From the NCBI GenBank assembly GCA_963768025.1, contig CAVYGM010000036.1, positions 1-64,000 of the forward strand: 64,000 nucleotides of DNA, written 5' to 3'. The translations under genes and the position numbers were made by a program. A model generated the notes under the pieces. The model was given only the letters and a program-made list of their open reading frames with translations, had not been told where the DNA came from and ran no database searches. This document shows, piece by piece, positions 1-8,859 of the stretch (position 1 is its first letter; every line of letters begins with the position of its first letter). Origin of the DNA: CAVYGM01 sp963768025. GTDB taxonomy: Bacteria; Bacteroidota; Bacteroidia; Cytophagales; Spirosomataceae.

Positions 1-706
1 AGCTCGACGGCGACGCTCGCGGCGGTGCGGCCTCTCGATCAAGGCGATCACGGGCGTGCAGATCAAGTTCATCGGCGTCGGCGAGAAGCTTCAGGCCTCG
101 AGGAATTCCGTCCCGGAGCATGGCCAGCCGAATCATGGGCCAGGGCGACCTGATGGGTCTGGTCGAGAAGGTCGCAGCAGATCCAGTGACAGTTTCCGAG
201 GAGGAACTGAAGAAGCAACAGGCGACACTGGAGAAAGGGAAGTTCACGCTCGACGATTTCCGGATGCATTTCGAGAACATCCAAAAAATGGGCATGAAGG
301 ACATGATCGGCCGCATGCCCGGCATGGCCGATATGATTCCCGAGGGGGAGGATCCCGAAGTCGCCCTGAAGCGCGTGCAGGGCATGATCGACTCGATGAC
401 CAAGAAGGAACGCAACGACCCGGACCTGATCGACGCCGGCCGACGGCGACGCATCGCCACCGGCAGCGGCGTGCAGCCGCACGAAGTGACGCAGTTCTTG
501 AAGCAGTTCGATACGGTGCGTACGCTGATGAAGCAGATGATGTCCATGAGCGTCTGGCAGCGCATCAAGATGGTGACCGGCATGACGAAGGCGGGGCCTT
601 CAACCCCGGCAATGAAGGCATGTTCAAGACCAAGGGCGAACACCGGCCACCGCAAGAGCGCGAAGGAACGGCCGAAGAGCGGAAGAAGAAAAAGAAGAAG
701 CGATGA
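1..706 (+). CDS. ffh: Signal recognition particle GTPase Ffh, C-terminal part (5' truncated, frameshifted)
   Basis: C-terminal part of Ffh/SRP54, the GTPase that binds SRP RNA and nascent signal peptides through its Met-rich M domain. The left edge cuts the gene in the NG domain: the first bases read LDGDARGG, then GVQIKFIGVGEKL. After a frame change near 105 comes MASRIMGQGDL, the usual start of the M domain, with Met-rich helices such as MGMKDMIGRMPGM and LMKQMMSM. The product ends in a basic KKKKKKR tail at 706. Frame changes near 32, 105 and 590 (a G run one base short) look like sequencing errors. GC content and gene style differ from everything right of 5462. Confidence 0.88.
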   Translation, partial: ARRRRSRRCGLSIKAITGVQIKFIGVGEKLQASRNSVPEHGQPNHGPGRPDGSGREGRSRSSDSFRGGTEEATGDTGEREVHARRFPDAFREHPKNGHEGHDRPHARHGRYDSRGGGSRSRPEARAGHDRLDDQEGTQRPGPDRRRPTATHRHRQRRAAARSDAVLEAVRYGAYADEADDVHERLAAHQDGDRHDEGGAFNPGNEGMFKTKGEHRPPQEREGTAEERKKKKKKR

Positions 707-791
707 TGCCGGCAGCGTAAAATCGGAGGGGTGGCTCGCCTCGGATCTGCTGAGAAAGCAGCCCCCTCACCCGCTGCTCGAAGACTCGCAG

Positions 792-921
792 CGACCTCTC
801 CCCCGAGACCAGGGGAGAGGTGGGGCGTGGTTGCCTTTCTCTTGAAGCTCATCCCGACCGGTTGCCTTCAAGCGAAGACCAATCACGGCCCACCTCTCCC
901 CTGGTCTCGGGGGAGAGGTCG
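792..921. repeat. Nested inverted repeat in the ffh-GNAT gap
   Basis: Bases 792-824 and 889-921 are perfect 33-base reverse complements. Each arm is itself a hairpin: ACCTCTCCCC at 794-803 pairs with GGGGAGAGGT at 812-821, and the same pair sits at 892-901 and 910-919. Similarity continues outward on both sides (about 764-949) in imperfect form. GC-rich palindromic repeats of this kind are common between genes in Gemmata-like planctomycetes (from memory). It may act as a terminator for ffh or be a REP-like mobile repeat. Nothing else is seen in the 707-1068 gap. Confidence 0.85.
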
Positions 922-1068
922 GCGAGGCTTTGCGAGCCGGGTGAGGGGGCTTCGCTTTGACTGACGTTCCAGTCAAGTCCTCCCAATCACACGCAAAATC
1001 GGAAAATCGGTGACCACCACGGCTCAGGAATGGTAACATCGCGTTCACTTCCTCAGAGCGTGAACGCC

Positions 1069-2067
1069 ATGAATATTCGCACTTTCCAACCCAAAGACGA
1101 AGCCGCTCAGGTCAGCATTTACAACGAAGCGGCCAGTTCGTTACCCGGCTTCAAAGCTGCAACTCCGGAAGATGTCGCGAAGCGAACCGGTGCCGAGGGC
1201 TTCGACCCCACGACCCGCTTCTACGCGGAGGAAGCCGGGCAGGTCGTCGGCTATTGCACGCTGGAGCCTGACCAAGGGGCGAATCAGTTTCCCGTGGTGC
1301 AAGCCCGGCCGCGAGGCGGCCGCTTCGCAACTCTTCGCGGCGACTCTCCAATCGGCACGAGAGCGCGGTGACGAAACTCTTCGCCGCGTATCGCCGCGAC
1401 TGGGAACCCGTGCTGCGGTTCTTCACGGAGCAGGGATTCGCCCACGTTCGCGACATGATCAACTACTGGCTTCCGCCGGGCGACTCCATCACGGTGGTGA
1501 ATCCCGCATCATCGATGATCGAGGAGTTGAGGCCCGAAGACATCCCCACGATCGCGGCGATGGGGCAAGGCGTGCTCCGCATTCCCCCCGAGAAGTTGGA
1601 GGCGTACTTGTTCAGCAACCCGTACTTCTCGGTGAAGGCGGTGCGGGTGTTGCGGTCCAGAGGGACAACGACACCGTTCGCGATTGGGATCGGGATCGAG
1701 AACGCAAATTACGCCGACGTGCGGAAGATCGACCCGCTGGCACCGTGCTTCCGGCTTGGGGCGTTCGGCACCGAAGGGTTGAACACGAAGCGGGTGAACG
1801 GCATGTTCAGTTTCCTGGTCTGCGGCAGCCGGAGCGGGCCATCACGGCGGGGCTGTCGCTGCTGGAGATGCGCCGAGCCTGGAGATGACCGATGGCAGCG
1901 TCACGACGCTGGCGGTGCAGTGCCCCTCGGATGTGAAGCACCTCGTGGGTTTCTACAGTCGCTACTTCAAGGAGCAGGTCCTCTTCCCGGTGGAGAGCAC
2001 CTGGGATAACGTTGACCCCAAGGGCCGTTGTTCAGTCGCGTTCAAGTTTGAAATGACGAGTCGCTGA
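1069..2067 (+). CDS. GNAT family N-acetyltransferase, two-domain (frameshifted)
   Basis: Predicted acetyl-CoA-dependent N-acetyltransferase of about 330 residues; substrate unknown. The ATG at 1069 opens MNIRTFQPKDEAAQ, a typical first strand and helix of a GNAT fold. GQVVGYCTLEPDQG is strand 4 of the first domain, and FFTEQGFAHVRDMINYWL resembles its C-terminal end. A second, more diverged domain follows: EELRPEDIPTIAAMG up to VNGMFSFLV, then DVKHLVGFYSRYFKEQ. Reading frame changes near 1275, 1365 and 1830-1880 join three frames into one protein. It lies in the planctomycete-like part with the same direction as ffh; no operon link is evident across the 363-base gap. Confidence 0.72.
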
Positions 2068-2147
2068 GTCAACAGGGTGAACTTGTTGTTCTGCCAAAAG
2101 AAAACCGCAAGCGGGGCCGCTTGCGGCAATTTAGGATTCTGCCCGGT

Positions 2148-3833
2148 TCACATGAACATCTTCGCCACGAGGAACTCGCCGACCATCAGCACGACGACGA
2201 GAAGCACCAGCACGATCTGATTCGGGCCGCCACCTTCACCGCCACCTCGCGTCCCGCGACCAACGCGGAGTGAATTGCGGGTCACTTCCTCTTCCGCGTA
2301 CTCCTCCTCCGCCATCGCTTCTTCTTCAGGCTCCGGCGGTGGGGGCGGCGGGAGCTTCGGTCGCCCTGGCGCGGTTGAGCCTCGCGTCGGAACTCGCGGA
2401 CCACCTCCTCCGCCGCTGCGGGGCGGTGGCTCCATCGCTGCCGCGAGACGGCATCACGCCTGGGTTGATCCCATCATCGTCTTCTGGCTGTTCAGGCGGA
2501 AGATGGAGCGTCGCACGGCTCGGGGAGCCAAGTTTTGCGGGCGGTGCTCCGCGGCTCGGCGGTGGCGGTGGCGACGCTGCGGGGCTGGAACGGCCGAAGT
2601 CCCGACCGGGTGGCGGCGGCGGCGGCGACTTCGCGGGAAGTCCCGGCATCTTCGGGGACTCGAACCGCCCACTGCCGCTCGCCCTCCCCCAGCTCGACTG
2701 GCGACGGCCGGCATACCGCCGCTGCCTCCTCCGCCCCCACGAGCAGCCTGGTGCGCCGGCATACCACCAGGGATGCTTCGCGGATCGCCGAGGTACGGTT
2801 CCAGGGCTTCGACCACTTCGTCGCAGCCGGTGTAGCGTTCTTCCGGGTTCTTCGCCATCAGCTCGGCACGACCTCGACCAGTCCGTCGGGCATGTCCGGG
2901 GCAAGTTCGTGGATCGGCATCGGCTCCTTCGACTGGTGGGCCATCATCTTTTCGACGGCACTGCCGTCCGGGAACGGCACACGGCCCGGTGAGGCAGTAG
3001 TACAGCATGCAGCCGAGGCTGTACTGGTCGCCGGCCGGGGTGCGGTTGGTCGGCTCCATGATGCTCTCGGGGCTGGAGCAGTCGAGACCGCTGGTCAGCG
3101 TGTTGGCCGTGGACATGGTGTCCACGAGCGATTCGCCTTCGTTTTCGACGAGCAGCGAGCCGATGCCGAAGTCGAGGATGCGGGCCTGGTTGTCCGACCC
3201 GATCATGATGTTCGACGGCTTCAGCAGGCCGTGGAAGAGGCTGTTCTGGTGGGCGGCCGTGCAAGCCCCTGGGCGACCTGCAGGCCGACATGGGCCGACT
3301 GCTCCGCGGTGAGCTGGCCGTTCTGTCGGCGACGAGCGATTCGAGCGTCTGGCCTTCGACGAGCGGCCAGACGAGGTAGTGCAGGCCGCCGGCGGTGCCG
3401 ACGTCCACGAACGGGACGACGGCCGGGTGCTGGAACTGGCCGAACGACCGCACCTGCCGGCGGGCGAGGCGGACGTTCCACATGCTCCGGCGGGGCAGCA
3501 CCTTGACGGCGTACGTCTGGTTGTCGTTCTTCGAGGTGGCCTTGTAGACCTGGCCCATGCTCCCTGGACCGATGGCGTCGAGCAGGACGTACGGCCCGAG
3601 GACGAGGCCCTGCGGTCTTGCCGTTGAGGATGCGCTCGGCCTGGAAGCTGCGTGAGCGTGCCTTGCTGAACGAGGTATTCGGCGAGGGCCGGGGCTTCGG
3701 CCCGCGGGTTCCTCTTCAGGAATTCGCCGACGATCTGGTCGAGTTGGCCGCGGTCGATCAGGCCGCTGCGGCGGAGATCCCAGACGAACCACTCGCACGC
3801 GCCGAGGTCGGAAGTCACCATGATCGGGGTCAT
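2148..3833 (-). CDS. Ser/Thr protein kinase-like protein with C-terminal membrane anchor (frameshifted)
   Basis: Kinase-fold protein of about 560 residues. It opens with a short helical region (CEWFVWDLRRSGLIDRGQLD, then QIVGEFLKRN) often seen at the start of planctomycete kinases. Kinase motifs follow: glycine loop IGPGSMGQVYKAT, lysine in YAVKVLP, HGLLKPSNIMI where HRDxKPxN is expected, then LDFG, and SLGCMLYYCLTG late in the C-lobe. A long Pro/Gly-rich, low-complexity region (about 2700-2250) leads to a final hydrophobic helix, QIVLVLLVVVLMVGEFLVA, so it is probably tail-anchored. The catalytic Asp of HRD is Leu, suggesting a pseudokinase. Several frame changes (near 3650, 3330, 3250, 2980, 2850, 2440). 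The start could be 3833 or 3821. Confidence 0.78.
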
Positions 3834-4303
3834 CCTTCGGAAGGGTCGGGCTTGTGCAAACCGGTTCGTGCGGGACCAAATACCGGACGCATTGCCCGAC
3901 GGGTGCTTACTTTCGGGCACGCAAAATTTAGGACGGGTTTTGGGCCTGTCAAACTCCCGCGATTCCATTTTCAGGCCGAACCCTACCTTCTCCTGTCGAA
4001 CGCGAACAATCCGCAAAATCCAACCCCGCGAGGCTTCGCCTCAAAACTCGAAATTCAACGCACGAAATACGAAACAAAGTCATCTTTCGGGTTTCGTGCT
4101 TCGGAGTTCGAGTTTCCGGCAACGCCGGCGGTTGGTGTTCCGTGTGGAGAGTGAAATTTTCGAGATCGGAGGGTCTCCACCAGAACAGCATCGCGATTCT
4201 GGAGCGGGGACAAGCGGCGCTTGAGCCATTCGACCGGAAGCGGCATCCTTGATCGTCTCACAACCTCACATGATCCAAGACCGAGCTTTCAGACCGATTT
4301 CCC

Positions 4304-4361
4304 GGGAGGGCGAGGCTCCTGCCGAGCCTAAGCTGTGGCTCGGCAGGAGCCTCGCCCTCCC
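4304..4361. repeat. Perfect 25-bp stem palindrome between kinase and SEC-C genes
   Basis: Bases 4304-4328 and 4337-4361 are perfect reverse complements around the 8-base loop TAAGCTGT. The arm contains GAGGCTCCTGCCGAGCC, which I associate with dispersed repeats of Gemmata-like planctomycetes. The rest of the 3834-4632 gap holds a lower-GC patch (about 4000-4150) and the two divergent promoter regions; no further gene is supported. Confidence 0.8.
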
Positions 4362-4632
4362 TCGTCACAACCTCCTCGGTTGTGCCTCTCAGCCGGTGTC
4401 GTCTCAATCTCTATCATAGGAAGGCATCGCTCATCTGAATGGGTCCGAGAGAGGACCACCGGACACGAGCGAAGCACCGAACGAAGCACCGGGCTTATTT
4501 TGAGATCGTAAACGCAGAGCGTGGGTTTGTCGAGTGGCTGCTTCCAGGAGATTGCCCGCCCACGGGTCGCGTTGCCGCTAAACTATTAAAGCAAACGTCG
4601 TCACTCGACATTAACCTACTCAGGATTCCGCA

Positions 4633-5461
4633 ATGTCCCTTGACCCCTATACCTCGTGTCCGTGCGGCAGCGGGAAGAAGTACAAGTGGTGCTGCGCCGC
4701 GTATTATCCCGAGGTCGAGAAAGCTGCTCGCCCTGGAGCAGCAATCGCAGCATGAGGCGGCGCTGGCCGTCATGAAAGAGCTTACCAAAAAACACGCCGA
4801 CAAGCCCGCTGTTTGGGGATATTACGCCCAGTTCCTTTACAACTCCGGACAGGGCGAGCAAGCCGAGGAAGCCGTTTCCGAGGCGCTGAAGCTCAACCCG
4901 AACTTCGGCATGGCCCACTTCCTGCGGGCACAGTTCCGCGAGAACGAAGGCGAACTGATCGGCTCGCTGCTCCTGTATCGAAAGGCAGCCGAGGGCTACG
5001 ACCCCGAGGCGCACGACGCCCTCACCAACGTCTACATCAAGATTTACGGCCACGAGATGATGCTGAACCGACCGGTGGCGGCGCGTGCTGCCCTGGAGCG
5101 AGCAGTCCATCTTCAACCAGCCGCGGCCGAACTTCGGCAGCAATACGAAGACGAATTCGGCGACGATGGTTCGCTTCCCGCGGCGGCCCGCAAGAAGTAT
5201 GTGTTCCGCCCCACGGCGAAGCCCGTCTCGGCTGAACTGGCCACGGGGAAGTTCGGCGATGCTCGCAAGGCGTTCGAGCAGGTCACGGCGCTGACGCCGG
5301 ACGATCCCGCCGCGTGGTTCAACCTCGGTGTCGTGCTGGCCTGGCTCGGCGAACAGCCCAAGGCCGTCGAGGCACTTCAGAAGTCGATGGAACTCGACGC
5401 CGACGATTACCGGAACGAGGAAGCCGGCGCTCTGATCGAAGTGCTTCGCTGCGGCCAGTGA
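4633..5461 (+). CDS. SEC-C zinc-motif protein with tetratricopeptide repeats (frameshifted)
   Basis: ATG at 4633 opens MSLDPYTSCPCGSGKKYKWC, a classic SEC-C zinc-binding motif (CxC...CC) as at the end of SecA and in many small bacterial proteins. After a frame change near 4725 come TPR-like helices: LALEQQSQHEAALAVMKEL, GQGEQAEEAVSEALKLNPNF, and a last complete repeat, PDDPAAWFNLGVVLAWLGEQ. The product is about 275 residues. Its role is unknown; TPRs suggest protein binding. The stop at 5459-5461 coincides with the point where the sequence switches to a different genome, so the true C-terminus may be missing. Confidence 0.72.
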
Positions 5462-5465
5462 ATTT
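5455..5465. other. Probable chimeric junction between planctomycete-like and Bacteroidetes sequence
   Basis: The SEC-C/TPR protein reads to about 5461 on the plus strand. Immediately beyond it, the minus strand encodes HsdM that stops matching the family right after VLEKFT, in the middle of its N-terminal domain. Neither gene continues past this point. Base composition and the phylum suggested by marker genes differ on either side (ffh left; gyrA, rpoD, pnp right). Confidence 0.7.
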
Positions 5466-5906
5466 TTCCAGCACATTCAGCAGCACATCCTTGGCCGCCA
5501 TGTGGCGTACCTGGCTGCGAAGCTTGAACTTGTCGATGATCTCCTTCACATTTCCGCTGAACCCGTCGAGGTAGTCCTCGAAGTTGGCCAGCAGAATCTG
5601 CTGGTTGTTACTGGCCGTTTCTTTCAGCCGTTGCAGCGTCCAGGGACTGACGTTGTAAAAGACGTAGCCGGATGCTTCTTTCAGTCCGGTTTCTTCCAGC
5701 TCGGCAAATCCGGCTTCATCACGCTGGAACGTCACTTCCTCCAACACGGCGTCCTTACTGGGTTCGAGCAGCGTGTCAAGTCGGCGCAACACCACCATCG
5801 GCAGAATGACATCGCGGTACTTGCCCCGCACGTACACATCGCGCAGGCAGTCGTCGGCGATGCTCCAAATAAAACTTACTAATTGATTATGTACTCGTTG
5901 ATCCAT
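5462..5906 (-). CDS. hsdM: Type I restriction-modification methyltransferase HsdM, N-terminal fragment
   Basis: The first 148 or so residues of HsdM, the N6-adenine methyltransferase subunit of type I R-M systems. MDQRVHNQLVSFIWSIADD starts at 5906, followed by the hallmark GKYRDVILPMVVLRRLDTLL, then GYVFYNVSPWTLQRL and MAAKDVLLNVLEKFT. Full HsdM is about 500 residues; the catalytic SAM-binding and NPPF parts are absent because the sequence is replaced at 5461. The start overlaps the 3' end of the upstream unknown gene by 20 bases, suggesting translational coupling. HsdS and HsdR would lie beyond the break and are not in this window. Confidence 0.85.
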
Positions 5907-6364
5907 GAATGTTTTTGGCTATTATTGTTTTGCGGTACGCGTGCTGATCGTACAGCGGATATACTTCGGGATGGAAGCAGTGTAGCGTAAAAAGTTCCCA
6001 GATAAAGCCAAAGCCTTTCCTGTTCTGCAATTCAGTGAGGATCGCGGGCTTGGTGGAAGGGAAGGTATCAGGCACTTTGGATTTGATCGTATCCTGGTTG
6101 GCATTTATGTACTCCCAGGTACTTTTTCCCACAGGTGCATGGTCCTCCCAACGCTTGGTATAGGCGTATGCTTGTCCTTGACTATCGGTGTAAGCCGTAC
6201 CTTGCGAGTCCCTTTGCAGACTTTTTCCTGCTTTCCAGGCTCCCATGATGGTAAATCTGTGAGAGTGGTCATTACCCTGAACGACTAGATCTTCGTACCC
6301 CTGCGGGGAATACTGATCACTAGCGTGAGCGTCTCTGCCAGGAGGCCAGTTCTGGGAGGGTCAT
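5887..6364 (-). CDS. Hypothetical protein upstream of hsdM (frameshifted)
   Basis: Family not recognised. The best reading starts at the ATG at 6364 (MTLPELASW), changes frame near 6335, and continues with SDQYSPQGYEDLVVQGNDHS, then IMGAWKAGKSLQ and a C-terminal GFGFIWELFTLHCFHPEVYP followed by LYDQHAYR. The Leu-Tyr-Asp-Gln near the end resembles the motif preceding the catalytic Asp in some base-excision glycosylase-like folds, but this is only a resemblance. It overlaps hsdM by 20 bases, so it could belong to the R-M operon. The start is uncertain because of the frame change. Confidence 0.5.
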
Positions 6365-6536
6365 GGTACAGTGTGGTTTAGAGGGATAGGGTATTTTATA
6401 CAGAATCCTAAATGTAGGGTATTCTTTTAAAATGTCTACACTTAGGATTTCAATTTGGGGCACATTAAAGTAGAAATTCCTGATAATCTTTCGACTATCA
6501 GGAATTTGAAAGGGCAAGTATGGCAGGGTCAACAAA

Positions 6537-6569
6537 CGAAAAAAGCATCCCAAAATGAGATGCTTTTTT
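6537..6569 (-). terminator. Rho-independent terminator of tRNA-Asp
   Basis: AAAAAAGCATC at 6539-6549 pairs with GATGCTTTTTT at 6559-6569, giving a stem flanked by A/T runs. It lies two bases downstream of the tRNA-Asp 3' end in the direction of transcription. Confidence 0.75.
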
Positions 6570-6570
6570 G

Positions 6571-6644
6571 CGGTCCGGACGGGACTCGAACCCGCGACCC
6601 CCTGCGTGACAGGCAGGTATTCTAACCAACTGAACTACCGAACC
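6571..6644 (-). tRNA. tRNA-Asp (GTC)
   Basis: A full cloverleaf on the minus strand. Acceptor GGTTCGG pairs with CCGGACC, the D arm is GTTC/GAAT, the anticodon arm is CCTGC-CTGTCAC-GCAGG with anticodon GTC, and the T arm has GGTTCGAGTCC. Discriminator is G, as expected for Asp. CCA is not encoded. Confidence 0.95.
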
Positions 6645-6693
6645 AACTTGTCAATTTCAATGATTTCGCTGTCGTTTCAGCTTAATCGTGGCA

Positions 6694-6724
6694 CAAAAGT
6701 AGGGGGACATACCATACCACGCAA
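6694..6724 (-). promoter_or_regulatory. Bacteroidetes-type promoter of tRNA-Asp
   Basis: On the minus strand, TTG (6722-6724) is followed after 20 bases by TACTTTTG (6694-6701), matching the Bacteroidetes -33 TTG and -7 TAnnTTTG elements. The tRNA 5' end is about 50 bases downstream. Beyond this promoter, 6725-7104 shows no supported gene. Confidence 0.6.
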
Positions 6725-7104
6725 GCTTACCTGTGAATTATTTTTTAATACGGGGTTAACAACTCTGATTATCAGCCTCACTTTTGTGAAATTATTTTTT
6801 CATAACCCCGAAGGTATCCTTTCGGAAGTCCAGTTTCGTGTCCGTAGTTGCCCAAGATCTTATCATGGGTGAGTGCCGGAGCGCGCGGAGATCCTTATTC
6901 ACAGCACCAGCAACGGAGCCCTTGTCCAAACCCTAGAAACCATACCGACGGTTGAGTTTAGGGAAATAGTATAAGGTAGTAGGACGTACCTACCCACCAA
7001 TTTGCCGCCAATTTTGAAAATAGTCAACCGGCTATTCTCCAATTTCTCTATATGGATCGCGGCAGAGCCGAATGTGAGGTAGGAGAGGAGGTTTGTGAAG
7101 AGAC

Positions 7105-7166
7105 AAAAATCCTTACAATCAGGAGGTTGGAAGAGTAGCTTCTTGTCCCTGATTGTAAGGATTTTT
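7105..7166. terminator. Perfect 19-bp inverted repeat, probable bidirectional terminator
   Basis: Bases 7105-7123 (AAAAATCCTTACAATCAGG) and 7148-7166 are perfect reverse complements. The 24-base loop contains a further short GAAG/CTTC pair. A T-rich tail follows on the plus strand and a T run on the minus strand, so it could stop transcription both ways. It could instead be a relic end of a mobile element, but no transposase is seen next to it. Confidence 0.6.
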
Positions 7167-7324
7167 ATTTTTTGGAAATATTACATAGAATATTACGAAG
7201 GAATACTTCTATTATTCTGGTAATATCAATTTTTTTTGATACCTTAGGTAAGTAAAAAGGTTTTAAAATTTTGGACAGTTCTACAGCAATTTGCCGTAGA
7301 GCTGTTTTTTTTAATTTCCAACCC

Positions 7325-7636
7325 TCAATGCACACGAAGTCGGGTGAAGGTGGGTCGGAGTTTGGTACGGCGGTACCAGTCACACATTTCGAGGAGGAAC
7401 CTTTCGGGAGGAGGGCCAAAATGATCAATGTCCTTCCGGACGGTGATGTACACTTTGGCATGTTTGTAATCAAAAGTAGTACTCTGCGGGTCAACTTTGG
7501 TGCTGCTGATTTCGAAGACGTACTGGGGGTAGTGCCCTTTCATAATCAAAACCTGATCATGAGTGGCAAGGGGATTTGCAAGCTTCAACCAGCGGGGTAA
7601 CCCGTGGTTTGGCTTGTTAACCATAGTTACTTTCAT
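7325..7636 (-). CDS. Hypothetical protein, about 100 residues
   Basis: Family not recognised. MKVTMVNKPNHGLPRWLKLA begins at 7636 and the frame stays open to 7325 (ending TRLRVH). A fairly acidic/aromatic mix (HYPQYVFEISSTKVDP, FLLEMCDWYRRTKL) looks like real protein. The overlapping frame just downstream reads LRQIAVELSKILKPFYLPKV and runs to 7165, so the true protein may be longer, with a single-base error near 7330. It stands alone between the 19-bp inverted repeat and the possible pseudoknot at 7669-7709. Confidence 0.4.
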   Translation of the reverse strand: MKVTMVNKPNHGLPRWLKLANPLATHDQVLIMKGHYPQYVFEISSTKVDPQSTTFDYKHAKVYITVRKDIDHFGPPPERFLLEMCDWYRRTKLRPTFTRLRVH

Positions 7637-7668
7637 AACTCTATGTAGTTTTAGTGTGTAAAATTTGT

Positions 7669-7709
7669 TAATCCCTAAGCCCTTCGGTTGGGATTAGCCG
7701 CAAGGGCTT
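7669..7709. other. Overlapping hairpins with H-type pseudoknot topology
   Basis: TAATCCC (7669-7675) pairs with GGGATTA (7690-7696), and AAGCCCTT (7677-7684) pairs with AAGGGCTT (7702-7709). The two stems interlock: 5' arm 1, one base, 5' arm 2, five bases, 3' arm 1, five bases, 3' arm 2. Both strands can form it. It lies between the dipeptidase stop (7763) and the start of the small gene at 7636, both on the minus strand. Confidence 0.5.
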
Positions 7710-7762
7710 AAATTGCCCGTAAGGTAGTGAATTTTTTTTAGGTTACAATTAATTAATTTTTC

Positions 7763-8832
7763 TTACTTCCAGGCGGTTTCCAGAAAATTTATCCAATTCC
7801 TCCACATCATATTTTCAATGTCCTGCTCGGTGTATCCCCGCTTGCTGAGTAAGCCTGGAAGTGTCTGTAAATCAGCAATGGAGCGAAGGTCAGTTGGCGC
7901 TTGTTCGTAGCCAAAAGCACCGTCCAGATCAGAGCCAATTCCCACGTGGTGGGTATTGCCGGCCAGTTGACAGATGTGGTCAATGTGATCGACGATATGC
8001 TCGATACGAAGGCCGGTGCAGGCAGGTGTCGTGAGGCCCCGAAGCCAGCCGGGGATCATCATCCAGGCGTCGAAAGCCATGCCGATCACGGCCCCGCGTT
8101 CCAGGAGAAGGTTGAGTTGCTCGTCTGAAAACTGCCGGTTGTGTGGCGTGATGGCCCGCACAGATTGTGACTCGCCCACACGGGCCCCTGATAGTCGGGA
8201 ACAGCCTCCCAAAAGACGGTATCGCAGAGGTGGGTGGCATCCAGGATGATACCCAGTTTCTCCATCTCCCCCAGCAGCTCCCGACCCTTGTGGTTTAAGG
8301 GTTGGTCGGCGTCGGTTCCGTAGGCGTACACACCCGGCCCATAATGCGCCGGCCCAACGGCCCGTAACCCCTGCTCATAGGCCTGGTGTAAATGGTCCAT
8401 GGACAGGATAGAGTCGGCACCTTCCAGGCTCAGGATATACCCGATGGCCTCCGTTTCGGGAGTTTGGGTGCTTTGCCACAGGGCCAAATGGTCCCGTAAC
8501 TCGGTGATTGTACGAATTTGCTTCATTTCTCCGGCCTGTTCCATGGCTCGGTACCAGGCCAGTTGTCCCTGGGTTTGGGCCCAGGCCTGAGCGGGGGAGT
8601 GCCAGCCCGGCAGCGCACTACCCGGCTGCACGTACCGGGCGATTTGAGTAGCTACGCACAGCCCGATGGAGCCCCGGCGCATTTCGGGAAACGATACGAC
8701 CCCTTTGCCGCGGTCGGGTTTATCCGAGAGGTGCTTTTCGCGGGCCCGGATTTGGTGCAGCGGTTGGGTAAGGTCCCGGTTCCATTCCAGCGCGTTCATG
8801 GCCAGGTCCAGGTGAGCATCAAAAATCAACAT
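7763..8832 (-). CDS. Membrane dipeptidase (peptidase family M19), frameshifted
   Basis: Renal-dipeptidase-type zinc peptidase of about 355 residues that cleaves dipeptides, including ones with a D-residue at the C-terminal position. MLIFDAHLDL carries the HxD metal motif (His7, Asp9) and YILSLEGAD the bridging Glu; GIILDATHLCDTVFWEAV contains the third-site His. After a frame change near 8170 come RAITPHNRQFSDEQLNLL (the AxxxHxRN-type motif) and HVGIGSDLDGA near the end. No signal peptide is seen, so it is probably cytoplasmic. It is the last gene of a leftward operon with a permease, RidA and a PLP enzyme, and likely frees D-amino acids for the PLP enzyme. Confidence 0.88.
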
Positions 8833-8859
8833 AAGGAATTGGAGTCAGAGGGGTACATG

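Noticed and set aside
565..1048. Overlapping frames in the palindromic ffh-GNAT gap
   Set aside because: Repeats in GC-rich sequence give long stop-free frames by chance on both strands.
2270..3627. Long plus-strand frames opposite the kinase gene
   Set aside because: High GC antisense frames; kinase motifs are on the minus strand.
6320..6553. Upstream extension of the unknown gene before hsdM
   Set aside because: The frame starts inside the tRNA-Asp terminator; only the part from 6364 fits the downstream protein.
6555..6872. Open frame across tRNA-Asp on the plus strand
   Set aside because: It begins in the terminator/tRNA region and reads the antisense of the tRNA; chance frame.
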